Source of the DNA: Onchocerca lupi
Lineage: Eukaryota; Nematoda; Chromadorea; Rhabditida; Onchocercidae
Direction: 5' to 3'
Assembly: GCA_028564675.1 (NCBI GenBank)
Contig: JAOVVO010000255.1
Coordinates: 1 to 64,000 of the forward strand
DNA: 64,000 bases
In this document: in pieces, positions 1 through 14,600 of the stretch
Layout: the number at the start of each line of letters is the position of its first letter
Position numbering within the stretch: position 1 is the stretch's first letter
Made by a program: the position numbers and the translations under genes
Notes under the pieces: generated by a model
Databases searched by the model: none
What the model saw: only the letters and a program-made list of their open reading frames with translations
Told to the model about the DNA's origin: nothing

Positions 1-2462
1 TATGTATATATGTATATATATATATTTATTTATTTAATTCAAAAATGAACTACTTTTAACACTTTAACATTCCATCGACTGGAGAGAATCAATGTGGTCA
101 TCAGACGACAGATGACAATGAATCCTTAATTCTGTCCAGTCCTTCTTTTCATGTAAAACGCTAATTGCGAATGGAAAATGGTGGAAATGGATGCACGGAG
201 AAAGATATATTCATGTTACACCATGCCAGATGATCATATCACATCAAATAATGTCACTAACATCCTCCTCCTCTACTAATACTATTTCTAGATGAATAGA
301 TTTAGATAGAAATAAATAGGTTTCAGGTACACGCGTCAGCAGTACTGCTAACGGCAACAAATGCTCCAAAATAAATGTATTTATATAGATGGATGGATAA
401 GGTTGTCACCGTGAGATGATGCACCACTACCACCAACTGATCATATTCCATCTCGTCATCGTTCGTTGAAATACACTGACATTACGAAAGGCCACAAATT
501 TCAAATGCACCCATAAATATTGCCATGCGTTGCAAATGAATTTGGTTTAGGGATCAGAATCTCTACACTTATGCCATTAAAAATCTTATTTGGCCTATAA
601 AACTTCAACTTTTTCTAGCACTGCTTTTTTGAATATACCAGTTATACTGGATATCGAAATATTAAGTGATGCCAAATCATATTAGTATCTTCAAAGATCA
701 AGAAACACACTTTTTTTTAAAACAAAAGACAGTTAAAGATCTAATGAAATGATAGTAATGTACAAGTGCACGATGTGAGGAGCTAGCTACACAGGAAATC
801 TAGTACAATCTCAATGGAACGGCTATATTTCAATATTTGACTAATGAAAAATTTTTCAAAAACATTTTCCCTCTGAGATCAAAGACTTCTCCCGAGAAAA
901 AGTGCAAATGAGAGAATGGCAAAAAAGCTCGTCGTGTGTGCTCTACAGCATGCATCAACAATTTCATTCATTGGAAATCTAACGTAAAATGAATGATGCA
1001 AGAAAACCAGAAAAATGCTTCTTCCACACGGCGTTAACATTCATTACGGGAGACTGCAGGCAAGGAATACTGCAGTTGCTATTACACTAACAGCATGTTA
1101 TGCATGCATAAAACATCACAACTAAAGCACAGAGAGTAGTTACTAAGCGTAAACAAAGATAGATATATCTGACATCGTGATATTGATTTGGTTGCAGATA
1201 CAAACTTGATAAACTTGGTGTAATAAGAATATCCTCGAAATTATGGATTCAGAGGGCAAAAAAACTTTTTGCACAAGTTTCATATTTAGAGCTGTCAAGT
1301 TCGTTCAGTGAAATATTTCTAAGTTGGAATATGAGTAATATTGCTAAGAAGAATTACCTACGTTAATTTGAAAATTAAAAAAAAAAAAGAAGACTTTTCA
1401 AAAGGCACAACCATATTCCTTATAAAATAATAGATGTTGTTAAAGAGGGAGGAAACTTTTTTGACACTAATTTTTTTACTTATATTCATCTTGTTACCTC
1501 GTACAAAGATCAAAAATTGGATTTCTCGAAGGATAATCATTGAAATCTGCTTGAAAATAACAAAGAGAATGACTATGTTTTCTTTTCTCATTCTTTTCAT
1601 AAAACACTTTAAATAGTCTAACAACAACATGGAAGATACAGCAGAAAACAAAAGTATTAACGAAAATGTCAATAGATTTGAAGGCATACTCATCGTCGAT
1701 CATCCCTAACCAAGTCGCAATAAGAAGGGAAAAGATGGCTTGAGAGAAAATAAACGATGGCTATCCTTTTCGCCATGACTTATTTACAAACAATCAATCA
1801 ATTAAAATAGGATTGAAATGAAGAAAATCAATTAATAATAGTTTCGACTCCCATTTTGAGGAATAAAAAGAGTAGTCAATATTATTGCTTGTTGTTGTGC
1901 AATATTAATAGTATCAGCAGCACTAATTTTGTTTTTATGTTGTCATTTCATGAGTTATTACACCAAATAGTCATAATGAAGGTACAATTGTTGCAAACGC
2001 ATGAATGAATGCATGCAATAAATGACAGCACCTAAAACATCTCCAAAATTACTATTTATCATTTCGAGAAAAAGCAGCGAGAAATACGGGAAGGAAAGAG
2101 ATGAAGACATTAAAACAATTTATTTATTCTCAATTGGTTTTTTCCGAATCCTAAATTGAAACAAGAAATCATTGATTTTCCTATAGTATGACTAAGGTGC
2201 TTGTTATTGCAGACCAGACTGCTCCATCAAATGACCGATAATTAATGTTTATCTGTGTGATAGGTAATGTGTCTCTTTCGTACAGAAATAAAGTGATTTA
2301 CGATACTTTATATGACGATTACAGAAAAAGAGAGCAAAAAAAAAAAAAATGAATTAAAATGAAAATTAAAACTAAACATTACCGAAGAAGGACAATCGTC
2401 ATATCTAAATAAATATTAGAACACATTAATACAATGCTTTAAAGTTAACTGTTATGAGAATT
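1..2462. other. AT-rich intergenic sequence, no gene seen
   Basis: Begins with a TA-rich simple repeat (1-36). The longest frames (1358-1703) are hydrophobic, rich in Lys and Phe, and mutually overlapping, as expected by chance. Confidence 0.6.
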
Positions 2463-2645
2463 ATATAAATAAAAATGTAAACGTTCGTTGGTTGAAAATC
2501 TTAAATCTTAGATAAGCTCCTTATTTATATGAAAACATGGCCTAATCGAATGCAAGGTTGCATCGAAATTTCAAATCAATCGGTGAAGAACTTGAAACGC
2601 TGTGTGGGAATGAACAATGAACATTTACATTTTTATTCACATAGA
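2463..2645. mobile_element. Short non-autonomous element with terminal inverted repeats
   Basis: The left end AATAAAAATGTAAACGTTCG and the right end, read in reverse complement, AATAAAAATGTAAATGTTCA are inverted repeats of about 25 bp with two mismatches, enclosing about 130 bp without coding capacity. The same end motif recurs at 17.24, 26.38/26.53 and 31.18 kb. Confidence 0.6.
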
Positions 2646-3181
2646 TAATTTACTGCATTTACAGAATAACCGTTACTTCATGAACTATCTAACTACTGAA
2701 ATATAGCCTTCTTTCTTTGAAACAAATGAAGAAGATCAGAATGATTTCCGAGTAACGTTTCGAGCGTAGAAAGATGCTTTCCAGTCGTCAACTGTTCCTT
2801 CCTCTGCAAGATGAACCGCAGCTTGCAATCAGCTGTGTATGAGATGTACAAACAGCTCAACGAGAGTTCTCGCTTCCTACGAAACTGAATCGCTAAATAT
2901 ATCATAAGAAACGATCAAAAGTCACACGTGAAGATAGCTGTTGTGTTGAATGAAGCATCTCAAGTTCAGATTCACAGCGCCATGCATCAGCGATATCTTG
3001 CTCCGTCTGAGAAGACACCAGCGAAATATCGCTACTACGCGAATCATCCAGCCACATTCGCTATCGACCGCACAACATCAAGCAACACAGTGCGTGCGGA
3101 ATGCAGCGTCATCATGGCATGCTGCAGAATCTTCACTTCGTTTACTACAGCTTTTCCCTTCTGTCTTCAGCTTACGAGTGC

Positions 3182-3183
<2 letters not shown>

Positions 3184-3215
<32 letters not shown>
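3184..3215 (+). repeat. (TG)n microsatellite
   Basis: About 16 consecutive TG/GT units. It lies inside an open plus-strand frame (2928-3335) whose Cys-Val run it creates, one reason that frame is not called as a gene. Confidence 0.95.
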
Positions 3216-3217
<2 letters not shown>

Positions 3218-6079
3218 ATGTCTGTTTGTCTATGAGAGGAGGATGATAAGAGGGAAATACTATAAGCAAGGCCTAAAAGGAAAGGGAAAGGTTTGGCGTG
3301 TCACTGATGGGAAAGAAGGCATCGTTAGGCTGTGATAACAGCAATGATTGGATGGCAGAGGCAGGTGTAGTGAATGTTGTGCCGTATCGATTCACTGATG
3401 AGATGAGATGAACCAATCGTTCGTGTTTTCGTGTTGACGGTGCCTTGCATATTTCGTGCAAGAAGAGTTCGGAATTATTAGAAAGATTTTTCCTAGTGTT
3501 CTTATCAGATAATCAGCTGTAAAGTGATTTGTGATCGAAATCGAGAAGAAAAGAGTAGGAAAGTTTGGTCCTGAAGGCACTTTTGGCAGAATTGCTGCTA
3601 GCATTAAGGATTAGAGACGATCAAAAGAGCACAGTAACACTGAGAACTGTGATAAGATAAGGACTGTTTAGAGAAGGATAAGAGAATATCGCAAGTTTCC
3701 CGATTAGATAAAAGATCAGGCGGGAATGGGTAATAATATAGAAGAAAGAATGAGATCTTTCCTAGAGAATCGCTTCTTACATCAGAGAGGTATAAGAAGA
3801 TGCCAATCTGAAGCTTTGTTGCAGCAGTGCTATCCATGAGTTGATGGTGCACTTTGTTCAGGAATTTTGGTGTATGTTTCGGAAGAATTTCTTCTTTCAC
3901 TCTCAACAATTTCCACTTGTAAACATAAGTAGAAAAAAAACAATATGAAATGGAGAAAGTTGACGATAAATTGATGATTATTGGACGATTTAATGGTTAC
4001 GAAAAATTGAAAAGTGATGGAAGCAGAATTATCGATAACAATCATTCAGGAATATTTTGAAAGAAACAAAAGCGTCATATCAGATATTTTTCAAATTTAA
4101 ATCATTTTATCATCGGCTCCATGAAGCAAAACGTAGAAAGCGAAAAAGAGAAATAAATGTTATCGATTGGTGCTGAATCAATAGGAATTCAACATTTTCT
4201 GTGAATAAATATGGAGAAGCTGAAAGATTGATTACGCATATTTGCCTATCACATATTTCCTCTCATTTCCTCGGAATTCGAAGAATAGACTGCTCACTCA
4301 AAACTTTGAATTTATGGATGAGATTTGAATCAGTTGTGCTGACTTTGAGAGGTGGGCAGATGTGATGTTTATTCCAGTAGTGATAAACTAGATGACTTAT
4401 CTATAACACAGATTTGTGAATAATCTATTCCTCGTCCATAATGATATTTCGTACTGCGGATCAATAATTCAGAATAAGAGTATTCTCTTCACTTTGATAG
4501 TTCAGTTCATGTTTTTTTATTTTTTGCAGAAATAAATATTTTGCCAAAATCACTTATTTTTCTGCTTTAGATATTTGAACGAACAACACATTTCAATAGC
4601 TGGCTTGTTTTCTAGTTTCCTGAAAAAGTCTCACGAATCTCCAGTCTTTCGAAAAGAGTAAAAAGTACTAGCACATGCCAATATTATGGCAAAACATGGA
4701 ACAAAGATAGCGAAAGAATCACAAGCTACGCAAAACTCTAAGAAATCCAATAAGAGTTAAAAGGATGAAAAATAGCATTCTGAATCACATCAGTTAATTA
4801 AATTCATCGGATCCTAAATTTACCGTGTTGGATGAAGGAAGCTTTTTCATACTGTAGTGCAGATGAATGCGTTGTTAGAGATGAGACTTGGGTAGTAATT
4901 GAGCAAGAGAACCGCTTTTTATACAGAAGATAGGTAAATGATATGTAGTTCTTGCGTGACATAGATGAACAGATGTGAAAACAAAGCAGCAAATCTTTGA
5001 AAAGACCACAAAGGTCAGATTTCAAGACTATCCATCCAGAAAACAAGAAAAAAGTGATTACAGGACTAAGTTACATTAGTCAGTAAGTCAACAGACACAC
5101 AAATGTTGGTGTCTTCTGAACTGATATTTGCCGTTTTCATATTACCTGCAGCTCAGAATAAGATGACTATTACATCATATCTTTCGTTTTACATTCTTTA
5201 CATAGCTATGTGTTATTTGAGTTGGTTGTACTTTTGACCTTTAGCGATGCATTCATCTGAGCAGCTTGACCTCGGTCATCATGCGAATCTAACGAAAAGA
5301 ACAATTCCCATCGCAGATGCTCTGCTACTACTGTACTACTGTAAAACTGTGAATTAATAGCATTCGAGATTTTCCATCTCTAATCTTCACATCCCATCTT
5401 ATGCTCAGTTTTCCCTTCCATCTTCATTTCTCTTTGCTATTCCTACAATTGAATAATATGCAGTCACTAATTAAATAGGACTTATCCTCTGTTAACACAA
5501 CAGTATTCAACGACAGAAAAAACCTGTTTAAAGTGAAACTGAAATGGATGAATTTTTTTTTTTTTTTTTTTGATCATTAATTGGATGGTGGAGAAAATTG
5601 TGTATAAAATAAGTTTCTAAAAGTTTTTCTAAATTTTGAATGACACAGTAATTTCAAAATGGATGTAATTTATCATCTTTAATTTCAAAATCTTTTAAAA
5701 AGTAAAAAATTCTATTTAAAAATTTTTTTAAACTTGAAAAATTCTGAAATTTCTTTCAAATTTAAAAATGTTTTAGTTATTGCCTACATTTGTGATATTT
5801 GGATGTATGATAAAACTAAAATGACAAAACTCATCTTCGCTTACTCACAATTATGCCAGCATAACCTCACATTGAAAACCATCGATAGTCGACACAAACG
5901 ACAAACTGAAATAAATCGGGAAGTGGATAATCAACCGTATATGACGAATATTCGCGCCATCACCGGTAAACACAATTTATTGAATAATGCTCTATGCTCT
6001 ATTCTGTCGGTAATAAAAGATATGTCATCGACTGAAGTTTTATTGAAAATAATTGATTTCTCGAACAACCAAAATCTTG

Positions 6080-6122
6080 TTTTTTTTTTTTTTTTTTTCT
6101 CTCTCTCTCTCTCTCTCTCTTT
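6080..6122 (+). repeat. Poly-T followed by (CT)n
   Basis: About 19 T then about 11 CT units. It creates artificial open frames on both strands. Confidence 0.95.
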
Positions 6123-7894
6123 ATTTTCACGAACAAAGAGCATTGTGAATGATAAATAACTTCCAATGAACTGGAAAATTTAATTCTCTCATTTTGACCA
6201 ATTTTACTTATAAAATTGAAATTATATTGAAATGTCACAATACAAGAAGTTAACCAAGTTAACTATGACTTTTATTTCACACAGAAATGAATAAATTAAT
6301 CATTTAAAATAATATAAACGTGTAATATGTATAAATTACAAAAAGCGAAGCAGATGAATTACACTGTACTTTAATACAATTTGACATGATACACAAGAGC
6401 AAGAATGGGTTAAAGTTCACTTTTCTCGAAGTGTTATAGACACATGTCACTTCTTCACTTATTGTTTCGCTATTATTCAGAAACATTTGTTCATATTCAG
6501 TTTGTACGAGACCATTTACCTTTTAAGGATTGGAACTAAGCATTCTTCTGAAGTTGAAAATGAACAAACAGTAAAAATAAGGATCAAAAAAAGGATAGCA
6601 TTAGAAACATCGATCCAAAAAGAGAGAAATTTTATTGTTTAATTTTGACCTCTTAGATTCCAGAACATGCAAGCACGATATTTGAAGCCAAAATGCTAGC
6701 TCAGCGAAAACGTTAATTTTTATTTCATCTAAATCGATCATTGTTATACGCCAATTTGTTTGGATGCGAACAATTGAAAAGTGCACCTGTCAAGATTAAT
6801 TGTCATATTCGATGTGACATGTGAATATAACTGAATTCTTGTAAAATGGCTCAAAGCAAAATGTAGGGATGCGCAACTAAAAAAAATGAAAGTTTCAATA
6901 AATAAATAAAAAAAGAATAAATTAGTTGTCATTTAGGCTATGTTACAAAAGCGCTTTTACGTAAACTGCAGATTTGTTTACTTCGATTCAGAGCAAAATA
7001 GATGAATTCTGGTCCGCATTACCACTGTTGAGATTCAAATGCTAATGCTCAAGAAATACTTTCATGCAACATTATTGAATTTAGTTAAATCTAGTAATAT
7101 TTGAATTTGACATTCATCTTTTAAATTATATTTAGGACAAACTACCTAAATGCGCTTTATACAAATTTTAAGCGTCAAAAATCGACATCACAACATCTTT
7201 CCTCTTGCATTTTGCTCCCATATTCAGTGAAAGCATTAACCAAACTCCTATAATGCTTTAAGGCCAAGTTATGGCCAAGGCCAATAAGGTTTCGCCAGAA
7301 GCATTTGCTTATTCCCTGAGGGTTGTGTCAGTAAATCAGTATCAGGTGTATTTCTTACAAGACTTCGCTTCTTATGATGATAATGATGATGTCGAGAATG
7401 GCGGAGCTAGAAAAAATTCTTATTAAAATTTTTTAAAATTAAATTCGAAAAAAAAATAGCATTTAAAATTCAATGTGCCCAATAATTTTCAGATCATTTA
7501 AGAAGATAATTTATTTTTTGCATATATTCTAGCTATTCCATTTATTTCTCAATTATATTTACTTTAAATTTCAGTATAGCAATTGTTGTCAACCAAGTTT
7601 TTCCTCAAATTTTAGTTTTTTAAAATTCCTTCTTAGTATACATATACAGAATTAATAATCCTTAGCATTGTAAATAGTGCACAAAAGCCTTGCTCTTCCT
7701 GTTTACCTTATGGCTCGACGTGTATGCAGTTGAATCACGTACGCTAGAAAACGTCATTTGTAAGCAGAGTAAAATGAAAAGAGCGGTTACGTCGCTGAAA
7801 AAGTATTAATTGAAATGAAAAGATACTATTCTGTTCATTGCTCTATTATATTTTTAATAGTGATGACGTAATATATATTTAGTATTTTATAATT

Positions 7895-8327
7895 CATTTA
7901 TCTGGTGTTAAGATGCGGTAGAAGTAAATTATTTAATCAAGAAATCTCTGAGTCGATGGTTTTCAAATTTCATTTAATGCTAAATTAGGGATAAAATGGG
8001 TAAATTCTGGATGGAGGCGAAAAATAAGGTCACCCGATTGGTCTAATAGGCAACCTAAATATCTCCAATATATCAATACTCTATTTCGATGTATCGCAAT
8101 TATAAGAAATAAAACTTGTTTTAATGATCTTTTTTGCAAAAAGGAGCCTTTCTTATTATCCAAATACTTTCTGGTTTGGATATTGATATATTTATCAAGT
8201 GATAGGACGCGATAGAAGAAATAAATAATTTAATCAAGAAATTTCTGAGTCGATGGTTTTTAAATTCCATTTAATACCAAATTTGGAATCAAATGAGTAA
8301 ATTCTGGATGGTAGCGAAAAATAAAGT
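7895..8327. repeat. Duplicated ~135-bp segment (direct repeat)
   Basis: 7895-8027 and 8190-8327 are clearly homologous (both contain GAGTCGATGGTTTT and TAAATTCTGGATGG) and lie in direct orientation, separated by about 160 bp of unrelated sequence. Read on the minus strand both copies could encode similar short peptides (HPEFTHFIPN versus HPEFTHLIPN), hinting at an old coding origin. They are about 80% alike by eye. Confidence 0.7.
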
Positions 8328-11279
8328 CAGGATTATACTGAAAATAACAAAAAATCAAATATGTTAGTTTTTTAACATTATTTGTGCACAATTCACAATC
8401 ATAAGCTGGAATATTACTTATTGTTGGGATAAAAAAGATGTCAAGTTTTTACAAAATGATAACATATTGAGATTTTCAGAAACTTCCAAGTCTAAGATTG
8501 GGGACGAGAAGCATTATGCTAGCGAATGAACAAATATATGAATAAACAAACAAATGAAAGATATTGAGGAAGAAAATAAGCAGTTTATTATAAAATCAGA
8601 GTGATTCGAAGCGATTCGATTACCAGCAATTTCCGTAACATTATTAGCATTTCAGCAATAATTTAATCTTGTCAGACTTCTGATTTTGCTTAGATATCTA
8701 TGAATGTTTTGAAGAAAGAAATCATAATTAAAATTAAAGAAACAAACTTACAGTGTAAAATGCATTACGCGTCTTTTGTAATTTAACAATTAGTCGAATG
8801 TAAGAAAGCGAGAAATCTGAAAAATTCCATCCTTAACTGTCAACTTTGTTTAGATCGTATGCAAAATGATAATGTATTAAACACTGCAAGTAATATCATT
8901 TGCTGAGAGATAATGAAGAATGTGACAAACTGTCATGTTATCAACAATTCGAAAAGGCTATTAGGATTCGATGAGATTGAAAAAAAGATTAGGATCAGAT
9001 AAGGGTCCAATAAAAATAAGGTGCCTGTGGAAAATATCAACGAGGAAATTGCTTCTCCTATCTTTCCCTTTTCCTTCTCTTTCTTCATTGCTTCGAATTT
9101 TCTTTCCAAATAATTTTCGATAATCAGCAAAAACAATTTATGAAGACAATGCATGATAAAAATGCATGCGATAAAATGCTGTCATTTTATATCACAGAAT
9201 AGTGCCTCATATGTGAGCATAAAAAGCTGAACTGAGACAGTTGTTTAAGGGTTATATGATAAGATTACATGATAAGATTATGGGAAAAGATAGTTACACA
9301 TAACATTCTATCAACCAGTAAGATTATTTAATTAAAAAAAGATGACCAGATAATATGATGCAATGAATTGTCAATTTGTCACTGTCCAGCATAATGCATT
9401 GATTTAGAACAGATAACTAAAAGTAGATAGTCAAGTTTAATAAATACAATAGGCAAATATTTTAGAACCAAAATTCATTAAATCGAAGTAAAATTTTAAA
9501 AAATTTGACCAGATTAATGATGGGAAATTGCGTCATGGATCTGCACAGCACCATAAACAATGGTAATCAACACAAAAAATGGTCATCTCATCAATAATTA
9601 ATTAAATATTTATATAGGTAGAACAGAATATGATAGAGAATAAAGGCTGGATAGTTTGCCGATTTGTCAAACACATCACCCATTTTCGAGTGATTTTTTT
9701 TTAATTTGTCTATTCTAAAAACCGAGATTCGTTTTTATTTTTTGGTCATGAAATCCGGTTGTTTTTCTTTTTAAATTCCTCAATCTTGCTCTACTTGTGA
9801 TCTTATTTTGTGCCATTTCTGTAACTAGCAATTGAATGTTGCAAAAGGAATCTAAATTGCTTAATATTTTACATTTACGAGAGGATTTCATTACTGACAG
9901 TTTAAGTTTACTTTTTTTATTTTTTTTTTTTATGAGTAGGGATAAAACTTATGCGAATTTTGTGTCTAAACAAGAAGAAATATTGCAGCTCACCGACAAA
10001 ATCTGAATTTTAATGAAATTGCAAACTTTTTAGGAACTACATTCTTTTGATTTTTTCTTTTTATCGAGAACTAACAAGAAATTTTGCAGATTTGTTACAA
10101 AGGAATCTGCGAGATGCCGCATCGTTTTCCTGAACATATAGTAGATAATAAACAATTTTTTTGCCAAAAAAAAAAAAATTTTGCTCAAAAAAGTTTCATA
10201 CTTCTCGGGAAGATTGTAATGGAAATTATGGAAAAAAACTTTTCAAACTGTTATATGAGTAAGGAAAATATTTAATTAGCCATAATTAAGAAATGCCTAA
10301 TATTTCTTTCTGTTCCATTTATTATAATCCAAAAAGAAAATTAGTAACTCATTGCATTGCATTCTAATGAAGATCGCAGACTTCCGCAGTACTTTCCGCA
10401 GTGATGCAACACTCTTTTATTGAGCATAAAATTTGATTTGAAGGAAAAAAAACTGAAATTTTTGGAAAAAAACGATAGAAAACCTTCACTAATTGATTTA
10501 TGAAAAATGGATGGGTTAGCATGAATTCATATACTCACTGCAACCAGTTCATTCTATACAATATTTCTGTTAGGTTAATGTCCGTAATTGTAGTAAACGA
10601 TGACCTCTGGTGGAAAAAATATGCATTAATTAATGAATTAGTTCTTGAAAAGGGTAACAAAAAAACCGCGTCAAATGAACTAGAACAATGTCTGTTCTTT
10701 CAATGAAAAAAGGTGCCTAATAAATTTTGTTATATCATTCAATTTGTTGCAATTTCTAGCAAAAGTTATTAAAAGATGTAACAAATCTCCGATTCCTAAC
10801 TAGTTCTTTATTTTTAAAATGTCTTCCATTTAACAAATAATCTACTAGAAATTCTTAAATCTTTGGACGGAACCGAGATATATGCTTCGCATGTATTTTT
10901 AAGATTTGTATGATAAGGATCGGACATAGTGGAATGAATGAAAATACTACTCACATAAATTAGTAAAGCAGATTTTGAAACAAAAAAAAAGTGAGTGAAA
11001 GAGCTCCAAGTTCCTATGATATTAGTTTACATTTCGAAATTTAAATATATTTTTTTCAGTATTTTTTTATAACCATTAATGCCGAAATTTTTTATTGTAA
11101 GAAAACAAAGGTTTAAAAATACTCAACAAAGATAAAATTTTTCCGCAGAAATTTGAAAAACTAAAGCACATCAAAAAAAGCTTATCCACTTCACATGTGC
11201 TTTGGACTGCTTCTGCCTGCTGTAATCATCAACTTTTTGTTTCGATGCAGAAAAAAAAAAAACATTTTATTGGGAATTA
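8328..11279. other. AT-rich intergenic sequence, no gene seen
   Basis: Many homopolymer A and T runs. Frames are short and of low complexity. Confidence 0.6.
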
Positions 11280-11285
11280 TTTATT
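11280..11285 (-). terminator. Polyadenylation signal AATAAA downstream of DDX41
   Basis: AATAAA on the minus strand about 100 nt past the TAG at 11388-11390. Its position is consistent with the terminal exon being correctly placed. Confidence 0.5.
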
Positions 11286-11387
11286 CATTTTTACATCTGA
11301 TATTCCGAAATAGGAAATGCTTCAAAAAATATATTGAAAGAAAACAGAATCATACATTACTTTGTTTAAAGTTTGGCTTAAATCTCA

Positions 11388-11595
11388 CTAAATTTCTTCG
11401 CCTCCGTAATCTGGACGAGAAAGATAGGCCGCTGCCTGAAAAAAATTCAGTTCTTGAGAGCTGCAATAAAACAAAAATTGAAAAAATGTTTTATGACAAA
11501 AGAAAACATTCAATCAGAACCGATAGTGGCCGAGAAAGAGATTTGAAATTTTAATTTAGAAAAATTCGCTTGAGCTGAATCTGCCTTCAATATCT

Positions 11596-11631
<36 letters not shown>

Positions 11632-14600
11632 TCGTTATACTTTAAAACACTTTCAGCAGACTTTCTTGCAAAAAAATTTGAAGATTAAAAAAAAATGTTG
11701 AGTCCTCAATTAATATATGCTTCATGTTTGAAGCAGAAACCTTAATGTAGAGAAACATTCATCAAATCAAAACTCAAAACAACTAACCTTCGTTTGAACA
11801 TTTTCTAATTTTGGACAATTTGTGATACGATGACCTAATCCGGAGCAATATGCACAGCCCTTATCATCAGCATTTGTAGAATCACTTGGCTGCTCCAATT
11901 CCGGACCACCCATATCTCGAAGGAATAAGGGCAGTTCTTGACCAGCTTCGAGCAGTAAAGCTCGTAAATCTTGCAGCACAGACATATCTACAAAATATCA
12001 TGCACAAGAGGTTAAAAGTTAGCAATTTGAATGAGTCAATCAAAAATTAATTATATTTTCCTATCCATAAAGTTTATCTTCCAAAATTTAACCTGCTCTT
12101 CTATTTATAAAAGTTGTTGCCATTCCCTTTCGCCCAGAACGTCCTGTACGTCCAATGCGATGCACTGAAATGAAGAAAAGATATACGGCTAAAACTACCT
12201 TGCATCACATTGCCCAAAAAATTATATAAAAATTAAAGAATTGAGAAATGAAGCTATTTCATAAGAAATTCACAACTACAAAAATTTGTGAAACAAGTAA
12301 AATACCATAATTTTCAATATCTTCAGGCATATCGAAGTTGATTACATGCTGGATATTTTCGAAATCCAAACCCTTCGAAGCAACATCGGTTGCTACCAGA
12401 ACGTCTTTTTCACCTCGCCTAAATGCATCGACTCCAGTATGACGGTCCTTTTGGTCTGAAATTCAACCAAATCTTCTCAAGTCAAAATATGAATACTCGA
12501 AATTTCAAAGAAAATTCAAACTGAAGTACAATATTTTATTTTTAAAGCAAGAAGTGTGTTAAGTACAATTAATTGAACAATCAAAAAATTTACCTTTCCC
12601 ACCATGTAGCGAAGCCACGTCAACTCCTTTCACTAACAAATATTCATAAATATTGTCCACATCACTCTTCTTCTCCGCAAATATTAAAACTCTAAAAAAA
12701 TGAATCAAGTATGAAAGAATGCAACGAACGAATGATTTGAAACAACTCTACTGCTAGTAAGCGACAAAAGTTAATATGTTAAATTAACTTTTATATGATA
12801 AAGAAAAACAAATAACATATAAGATCTGTTTCTCGTGATTTTAGCTCTTTTTCTTATATAAAAAGAAATATTGTCCACATCATTCTAGCAATATAATACT
12901 GCTCTAATTTTCTGTCGTGAAAAATCTGAATTTTAACTTTTTAATTTTACGACTTGAAACCAATAATCTATATTTCATCCAAAACTGTATTTAAAAAATC
13001 AGGAATGCAAATGAAGCTTTGATGATGAGTCAAAAGATGAAATCATTCGTAAGAATGTTTTATAAGCGAAAAATATACACTTACATAGAAACAAAAATTT
13101 ATATAAAAATATTTGTAAAAAATACATAAACAGCTCTGTGATTTTATCAAGTAATCAACTCATCCTATATGTCACATTTCAATTATAAAAACAAAATACT
13201 AAAAAAATAGAAATAATTACCTTGGAGCTGTTTTCTGCAAACAATCCAGTATTCTAATAAGTTTTTCGTCAGCTCGAACATATTCAATTTCCTGGACAAC
13301 ATTCAATGAAGCAGCACCAGCACGTCCAACATTTACAATAACAGCACGAACTAAAGCAGATCGAGCAAAGTTCTGTATTTTACGAGGCATTGTTGCTGAG
13401 AAGAGCAAAGTTTGCCGCTGACCCTAAACACAAACAATACTGACCTATGTAATGAATAAGTTGAAGTGAGATGGATTAAAAATTAAAAAAATCAAAAAAA
13501 AAAAAGAGACTGCTAACATCCAAAGTATGATCTAAAATTTATTTAGTTCAGTTCGTATCGTACTTGAATAACTTGAGCAACAATATACTTGAATGATTGA
13601 GAAGACTCCTCAACACTACGAAATATAAAATACCTTGAAGAATGAAAATATAGTCCGTATTTCCTCCTCGAAACCCATATCAAGCATTCTGTCTGCTTCA
13701 TCCAGCACCAAGTATCGACAAACTTGCAAATTGAAAATTTTTTTGCTTAACAAATCTGACAAACGACCCGGCGTTGCAACACACACATGAACACCTCTGC
13801 AAATTCATTATATAATAAATAAAAATATTCGAAAATTAATGCAAATTATTCCTTAAATTTATCAAAAACAACATGAAAAATTAAACATATAAATTACTTA
13901 TAAAGGATACCTTTCAAAAACTCTGGCCTGCTCACTAATTGGTAACCCACCAATGCACAGACCAACTCGAAGTCTAGGAAACTTTGTGCCATCGCAAATA
14001 TTTTCAAACAATCTTTCGATGACATCATGAATCTGCTTCGCTAATTCACGCTAAAAAGATTGACTAAAGTAGTGAAAATGTGCACCTTCATTCATTTTAT
14101 TCTCAGATTATTCATATAAATTATCCCAACAATTGTCCTTCATTAATCATCACAAAACATATCAGCACAAATTACTGAAAATTACCGAAGGTACAATGAT
14201 TAAACCATATGGCCCTTCGCCATGTCGGAATGGTAGAGATACTTCCTGTTCTAAGCAAAACATAATTAACGGTAAAGCAAATGTCAAAGTTTTGCCAGAA
14301 CCAGTTGAAGCTATACCGATCATATCGCGTCCTGAAAGTCTAAAAAACCCCGAAATCTTTATTATCATAGAAAGAATGACAAAAAACAAGAAATCACGAA
14401 AATAACGAAAAACATACGCAACTGGTATTCCCTGCATTTGAATAACGGTTGGACAAATGATCTTTTTATCACGCAGAGCTTTGATTACTGGAGGAGGAAA
14501 TTTCATTTCCTGAAAAACCTAAATTCCACTTGAGAAGAAATTTTTATTACCTAAACATCTTACTCACTATTTCTACCTGCCGAATATGGAGTTTTTAACA

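Larger units (their letters stand above)
2646..7894. other. Intergenic sequence with a less AT-rich block
   Basis: 2690-3600 is less AT-rich and open in several frames on both strands; it could be a promoter or first exon of a distant gene, but no splice structure was found. 5553-5572 is a poly-T run. The rest is featureless. Confidence 0.5.

Noticed and set aside
2928..3335. 135-codon plus-strand open frame
   Set aside because: It runs through a (TG)n microsatellite giving a Cys-Val run. Another frame is equally open and there is no splice or trans-splice context.
5734..6159. 141-codon plus-strand open frame
   Set aside because: The C-terminal part is poly-T/(CT)n translated, and the rest is AT-rich, low-complexity sequence.
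11195..11554. 119-codon plus-strand open frame
   Set aside because: Overlaps the antisense of the last DDX41 exon and is otherwise poly-A/T derived.
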